Shown here in pieces: positions 58,400 through 64,000 of a DNA stretch of 64,000 nucleotides. The DNA is from Eleusine coracana subsp. coracana (lineage: Eukaryota; Streptophyta; Magnoliopsida; Poales; Poaceae), in contig CM064427.1 in NCBI GenBank assembly GCA_032690845.1, positions 12,225,501-12,289,500 of the forward strand. Direction: 5' to 3'. The notes under the pieces were generated by a model that was given only the letters and a program-made list of their open reading frames with translations, was not told the origin of the DNA and did no database searches. The position numbers were made by a program, and so were the translations under genes. Numbering within the stretch: the first letter of the stretch is position 1; each line of letters starts with the position of its first letter.

Positions 58400-61062
58400 A
58401 TCCTTGGGAGATAGGACCACGACCATGCCCACTTCTTACGAACCTTGAATGGCTTGCCGGGGACTATCACACCGGGTTTTATTAAGGCAAAACCAGATGC
58501 ACTCCACATGTATGCCAGGATCAAAACCATACATGTAGCGACAAAATAATATACCATTATTAATAAAGCCAAATGAACGTTATACCATTATTACAATAAC
58601 CACTCATTGGTCTAAATTAAATAACATAACAGTAGCAAACGATTAACTAGCGAAGCGGGGCTTCCATTCGCCACAGGAGTTGTCCGGCGGAACACAATCC
58701 TAATACGGTGCATCCTGGTCGAAATCATCGTCATCATTGAAGTCCTCTTGTCCTCCAAGGTCTGAGCAGCAGGTAAATCGAACAATAACAGAATATAGCA
58801 AGGGTGAGTACTTATCGTACTTAGCAAGTGGGGGAAATAAATGACATGCAAGCTAATATCAAGAAAGGCTTGACTCATCTTTAATGTACTATGCAGGACA
58901 CATTTATAAAAGCAACCTATTTACTAAGTATAATCTCCAAGCTCCAAACAGAACCAACAAGGATGACACAAGCTCATTGGATTTCCCAAATCCGACTACC
59001 GACTCATCAAGTATCCACCACTTGGCTACCAAAACCACCAACCAACCACCCATCCCTCTAATCGAGAAGAAGTCCAAGCTCGCTGTCATGACAGTTTTAT
59101 CCTTGCAAGGTTTGCACACATTCACCATGAGTCAATGATCACTATTACGCTTCACACTTACGTGGTGTGCAGCCAGATTCACATTAAATAGCCTTTCAAT
59201 AGTGCCTCCTACCCTGTAAACACCCGCTAAGGATTCGCTAAAATAGGGGAGTCTATTTTTCCTCGACCGCATAGCCCCCTCTTGAGTCACATAATAGCCA
59301 GATGGTGATACAGTAAATAAGAGAACCACTATTTAATTAGCTAAGCCGCACCCATTTAAACCTCGTGGTTGCGCTGTTCAGCCGGTACATGTCCAAGAAC
59401 AGGTCCTAAGAACCTAGACTGGCAACTAAAACATACCAAAATCTCGTGCACTCAGCACCATACCAAACCATCTTGCCAGTCCAGATTTCCTATGCTCCAT
59501 GTTGCTAAAAGTTACCAGCCCAAGATGATTAAGTAGAGCATTAGTCAAATTAATTAACTGGTCCACATCTACATGGCAACAAGCTAAGCATTAACCTATC
59601 CAAAACCATAGATACGCTATCCATCAAATGGCTTCAAGGAATAATATGAAAAAACTAGTAAACCATAACATATGATTCATATTAACATGCATGCAATTTG
59701 TAAAAGAAGAGATCTAAATAAAAGGGTTCAAAATGATTAACGGACACTTGCCTTCTTCCGGTTACTGCTCAAACACTTGGTCTTGAAGATTGTACGCAAC
59801 TTCTTGATCCGGCTCTATTCCACATAATCATACCGATAAGAAATCAATAAACACACTAAGAAACACTCCAAATCATAGCATAACAATAAATAAAATACAT
59901 CATTAAAAAGCCTACATCGTAACGATCGCGTGAGCACAAGATTTGTGTAAATCGGAGCTCGTACGAAAAAGTAATAAGACTAGTAAGTAACAAGGGATTT
60001 CCTGAAAGATTATTAGTATACGTGATTTGTTTACTAACTAATACATGCAGCTACGTAAGCCTGACATCATGCTGATGCAAAACACAAACTAATCTATATC
60101 CATTCAGAGATACGTATCTACAGGCCTAATTAAGCTACAGCCTGCATGCAACCCTATTTGAGCAACGTGCATGTATGCTGCTGCGTTAATTACCTTGGCC
60201 ATGCGTTGTATATTAGCAAGTAACTGGCAGCAATTACGTAGACAACGGCTGCAAGCTTCAAACGCACAACCCAGGCTAGCGCTACAGAACGCAATCAGAA
60301 AACTATGCAAGCAAACAAGTTAAATCGTTTCTGGGTTTCTCACCGAGAGGCTTCACGAGAGTGGACGACTGTTTGGAGAGTGGCGATGGTGGATGATGGT
60401 CGACAGTGTTCTTCAGCGATCTGGCGGAAATAATTGGGGCTGGGTTTATCACGTCGGCAAGACGGCAGCGCTCCGCGAGCTCCTGGTTGCCAATGGATGG
60501 CGGCGGCGTGACTGCAGCAAGGGCTTCGTGATGTGGCAGGGAACGGCTCCGGACGTGGTTGCAATGTGATGGCGCACAGGTGGTCCTCATCGGCATACTC
60601 CAGGGAACAGGTTGCATCGTCCAGGATGGGTCGCTCCGGGTCTTCGTGATGTCATGGTTGCCTGACGATGGTGGCGGCGGCGGCTCATAGTTTTGCCGAG
60701 GGAAAAGATAGGGCAGAGAGAGAAGGGTAGGGTTTGGCTTATATATGGAGAGAAGGGAGTTGGTTCAACAGATGGACTCGTTGTGCAGCGTTCCATCGCC
60801 TCAGAACCAATGCAGTGGCTCGGTGGTTACAATTTGGCTGCGTAACAGGATGACAAGCGAAGTCCCAATGTTGGTGAAAGAAAAAAAAGAGTATAGGATT
60901 TAAATTTAACTAGGTTTCTACTCTAAACGAATTTTCTATTGAATTTCATATTCAAATTTGCACAAAAATGCAACAAACAACATAATGCAAACTAACTTTA
61001 GGCAAATTTTAATTATATTAATATTAAAATAGATTTTACAAGTGAAAAATTGGGATGTTACA
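58400..61062 (-). repeat. Probable gypsy LTR or LTR-rich fragment
   Basis: The right border GGGATGTTACA (complement TGTAACATCCC) is a frequent start of Tekay/Del-type grass LTRs. The adjoining 160 bp are AT-rich, then a GC-rich stretch (60340-60700) is followed leftward by a TGAGTACTTATCGTACTTAGC region near 58803, a layout typical of these long LTRs. The left terminus is not found; the limit given is approximate. Open frames in the GC-rich part are not called. Confidence 0.42.
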
Positions 61063-61492
61063 GGGACCTAGGCAGTCATACGACGTGCACATATACCTTG
61101 CCTTGACATTCATGAACGGTATCAGCAAAGTAACTACAGAGCTGATAAGGTGATTCGATTATGCCCAGTTCCACGTTTGTCTGTCATGTCCGTCACCACA
61201 CTATCGCAACACAGCGAATTCAGGCTGCAAGAACAGCGCTATGAACTATGGAGTCAGATCGGTTATCGATAGCAAGGATCCCATGTCCACAGTGCTTTGT
61301 CCCCATCATCGGTTTTGACACAGTGATTATTTTCGTAGGGGCTAATAGCTCACATGCGCGTTTTTAGTGGGAATTGGTCGAGGCATGACATAATTGACGG
61401 TAATAGCTCGCGTGTGACGTCTGTGTTGAGCAAAATAGTCAGAACCCACAGACGCCCTTGACACTTTATGGATTTGATTGTTAGCGGCCGTG

Positions 61493-61760
61493 GAACCCAA
61501 TCAGAGCGTTGTCGCACGCGAATCTATCTAATGGACCGACCAAATACCAGTTTCGCGCCATCTGAGCAGCGGCAAATCTATTTCCGGCAGCGCAACCTCA
61601 GAGCGCCGCACATCCCTCTCCGGCGGTGGCTCCCTCCGGCAGCGCGAGTCTGTCTGCTGGACCAACCGAAGACCTCCTGCGGCATGCCCTCTGAGTGGCA
61701 TCCCAATCCCTCTCTGGCAGCGCGCGACCTCAGAGCGCCGCACATCCCTCTCCGACGCCG
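61493..61760. repeat. 132-bp tandem duplication upstream of the Mutator-like transposase
   Basis: The word CCTCAGAGCGCCGCACATCC (from 61596 and from 61728) lies in two adjacent diverged units of 132 bp; each unit also carries a CGCGA(A/G)TCT(A/G)TCT start and a TGGACC word. It is GC-rich and non-coding. Confidence 0.82.
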
Positions 61761-61999
61761 CGCAACCCAGGTCCTTGGTGACCTCTGTGGTGAGTCAAAT
61801 CGCACCCTAGTCGCATTCCCATCCGAGTTGAGTCCCAAATCTGATGTATGCGCGCCCGATTTTGCCTAAGTTGCAGCAGTCCGACCTAAAGCAGATGGCC
61901 CCAAAACAGATAGAGTAGGGAGAGTCAAATTCGAGGCAATCCTCTACACCTCGTGCTGATTTTGCTTTCGATTAGAGCTCGCTCGCTTCCATTTTGTGA

Positions 62000-63806
62000 C
62001 ATTCCCGCACCATTGTCGAAACAGGGGGCAGCGACATAGCTTCAAATGGTCTGTTAAATTCCCCTTTTTCTCTATCATGAAGCTAGCTGATGGTAGCGTG
62101 AGGGTCATAGAGCAGGACAGATTGGTTAGTTGGGAGGTTGATTGTGTAGAGATCAACCCGCAGGACCTTATGAACCAAGGACCGCAAGCGGTGAGGAATT
62201 TGGTGGACAAAATAGGGGGAATATTCCTTGGGGTCTGAAGCAAGAAGTAGCATTGATACACTTTGATGATTGCAAGGGAGAGTATGTGAGAATGAGGGAT
62301 GAGGAAGCGCTTGTCGATGAAATCGATCGGTAAGACGGCTGGACAAGCAAACCTGTTACATTTCTTGTCGAGCTGGTGGATCTGAAATCAGATTCTTGTG
62401 TTGGATATGTGCCATCAAAATTGGCTATGCAGATTGCAGATGATGATTGGGCTGCAAGTAGACAGGTAGATCCCATTTTAACCGAAGTGACAGTGTTAGC
62501 TGATGATACACAAGAGGGATGTGATGGTGCTGCAAATATGGCTGTTATCGACTGGAATTCAGTACAACTGCAAGAGCGTACTGATTTGGTCATTGCACCA
62601 ATGGCTGACATTGAGATGGTCAAAATTTTAGGAATTCCAGTAGGGGCTAATACGACTATTGGTTCTGAAGATGTGGATCCAGAGTTGATGAATGAAGCTG
62701 CTGATATGGTAGATGATTATAATGATGATGAGTTTGTAAATGTATATGACTCAGACAATCCTGTAATTGAAGTAGGATAGTGTTTTCCAAACATGAAAGA
62801 GTTTACGATGTGTTTCAAGACTTATATAGTGAGGAGAGAGTTTGACGCCAAGATTGTGTGAACAGATACAAATAAATTTTATGCGAAGTGCAAAGGCTTT
62901 GATGAGGGTGTCAAGCCTTGCAAATGGTACATTTCTGCTAGAAAACAACCTGATGGAGGTACCATCAGGGTTAATCAAATGCCACATGAATATACTTGTA
63001 TTACTAGTTCACAAGTTGTATCAAAGATGACATCATAGGCCTGGGTTGCATAAAAGATCAGTCCTATTTTAGCGAAAACACCAAACACTACTGCAAAGAA
63101 ACTAAGAATAGACCTAGAAAAGTAGTACCCTATTAAGGTGAAGTATACCATAGTGTGGAAGGCAAAACAGAGGGCAATGAAAGAGTTAGATGGTGATTGG
63201 GCAAATATGTTCAGGATGTTGTATAGTTTCAAGGCAGAGGTGAAGAAGAGGTCACCAGGCAGTGTTGTGGAGATAGATACAGAGGTTGCACCTGATGGTA
63301 AGGTATATTTCTTCAAATTTTTTATGGCTTTAAAGCCTTGCATCGATGGCTTCAAAGCAGGGTGTAGACCATATTTGAGCGTAGACTCATCCTTTTTGAC
63401 TAGAAAGTGGTCTGGTCAGTTGGCAGCATGCAATGCTCTAGATGGACACAACTGGATGTTTCCTGTTGCTATTGGCATGTTTCAATCTGAGTCTGATGCT
63501 TCATGGACATGGTTCATGATGCAGTTGAAAAGATGCATTGGGCCAGTGACACCTTTGGCTATACACACTGATGCTTGTAAAGGTCTAGAAAATGCCTTGA
63601 AGAATACATTTCCACATGCTGAGAAGAGGGAGTGCTTCAGCCAGTTGAATGTGATAAAGAGTCATAAAGGAGAAGTTTTTGGGCGGCTGTGGCCAGCAGC
63701 AAGAGCTTACAACGAAAAGACACATGATCATCACCTTGGAAAGGTGTATGCAGTAGATCCTGAGTTTGAGCAGTGTGAGAAAACATACCATTCTTTTTTG
63801 TGGTAA
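62000..63806 (+). pseudogene. Mutator-like (MULE) transposase, broken and 3' truncated
   Basis: This encodes the transposase of a Mutator-like DNA transposon. The N-terminal part starts near 62079 (MKLADGSVRVIEQDRLVSW), shifts frame near 62225, meets a TAA at about 62331 and continues to 62780 with MAVIDWNSVQLQER and MADIEMVKILGIPVG. A TAG follows, then the MuDR DNA-binding domain (MKEFTMCFKTYIVRREFDAK, KCKGFDEGVKPCKWYIS, RVNQMPHEYTCI). The MULE catalytic domain (63138-63806) has the first Asp in YLSVDSSFLTRKW and the second in IHTDACKGLENAL. The frame stops right after TYHSFLW, so the segment bearing the catalytic Glu and the C-terminal zinc knuckle are missing. At least five disruptions make it non-functional. 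Confidence 0.88.
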
Positions 63807-64000
63807 CCAATCTCATTGGCCTCCTCCTCGATGTAATATGTGGATGACAATCTATATATGTCATCAACTTTTATCAATATAAATCTAAGGGTACTACTTC
63901 TTGTACTATAATAGCTTCCATTCAACTATTGTGGGACCCACACTAGAAAGGAAAGAGAGACTGACTAGGCTGTGTTGGTCATGCGGGAGGCAGTCCTTCC
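63807..64000. other. Sequence replacing the MULE 3' half
   Basis: MULE homology ends abruptly at 63806 and unrelated AT-rich sequence follows. It may be the left part of another insertion that continues beyond the window. Confidence 0.4.

Noticed and set aside
1..64000. CRISPR arrays, bacterial-type operons, origins
   Set aside because: Spliceosomal introns and plant retrotransposons show a plant nuclear genome; no array of regularly spaced identical repeats is present.

Overview
The window is nuclear DNA of a grass (Poaceae), most likely a panicoid. The evidence is compact genes with GT-AG introns, a GC-rich short gene of the usual grass type, CACTA elements with TTTGCCGAGTGT subterminal repeats, Athila- and SIRE-type LTR retrotransposons, a Mutator-like element, a grass-type tRNA-derived SINE and a Tourist-like MITE. 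I cannot name the species.

Layout. 1-6717: a minus-strand Athila-like Ty3/gypsy element whose other end lies left of the window. It sits in an older Ty1/copia element (6718-about 8530, plus strand). 8531-11789: intergenic, with a C27 tract and a MITE. 11790-23010: the gene island. It holds a ten-exon WW-domain protein of the FNBP4 type (12096-18805, +), a five-exon probable mitochondrial SEC-C zinc-motif protein (19404-21394, -, tail-to-tail with the first) and an intronless 134-codon orphan gene (22482-22886, -). 23171-26620: short duplications and a decayed minus-strand copia fragment.

27486-35248 (-) is the most interesting stretch. A six-exon cytoplasmic protein-kinase gene runs, in phase and on the same strand, into three exons encoding the N-terminal Vta1-like domain of callose synthase. 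The whole reads as a kinase/callose-synthase-N-terminus chimera of about 518 codons. A 2.9-kb CACTA element lies in its fifth intron. An in-frame TAA, one missing base at an exon junction and a shift at the far end suggest that this copy is decaying.

35400-64000 is repeat-dominated. It holds a twofold direct repeat of about 740 bp of unknown type (one copy split by a solo LTR), a second CACTA element with a duplicated end and a solo LTR in it, a SIRE-type copia element, gypsy LTR fragments, a LINE 3' end, a copia 5' end, a SINE with clear target-site duplications, and a broken Mutator-like transposase gene at the right edge.

The genes do not form a pathway. All exon boundaries were read by eye from splice sites and reading-frame continuity; no expression or database data were used.
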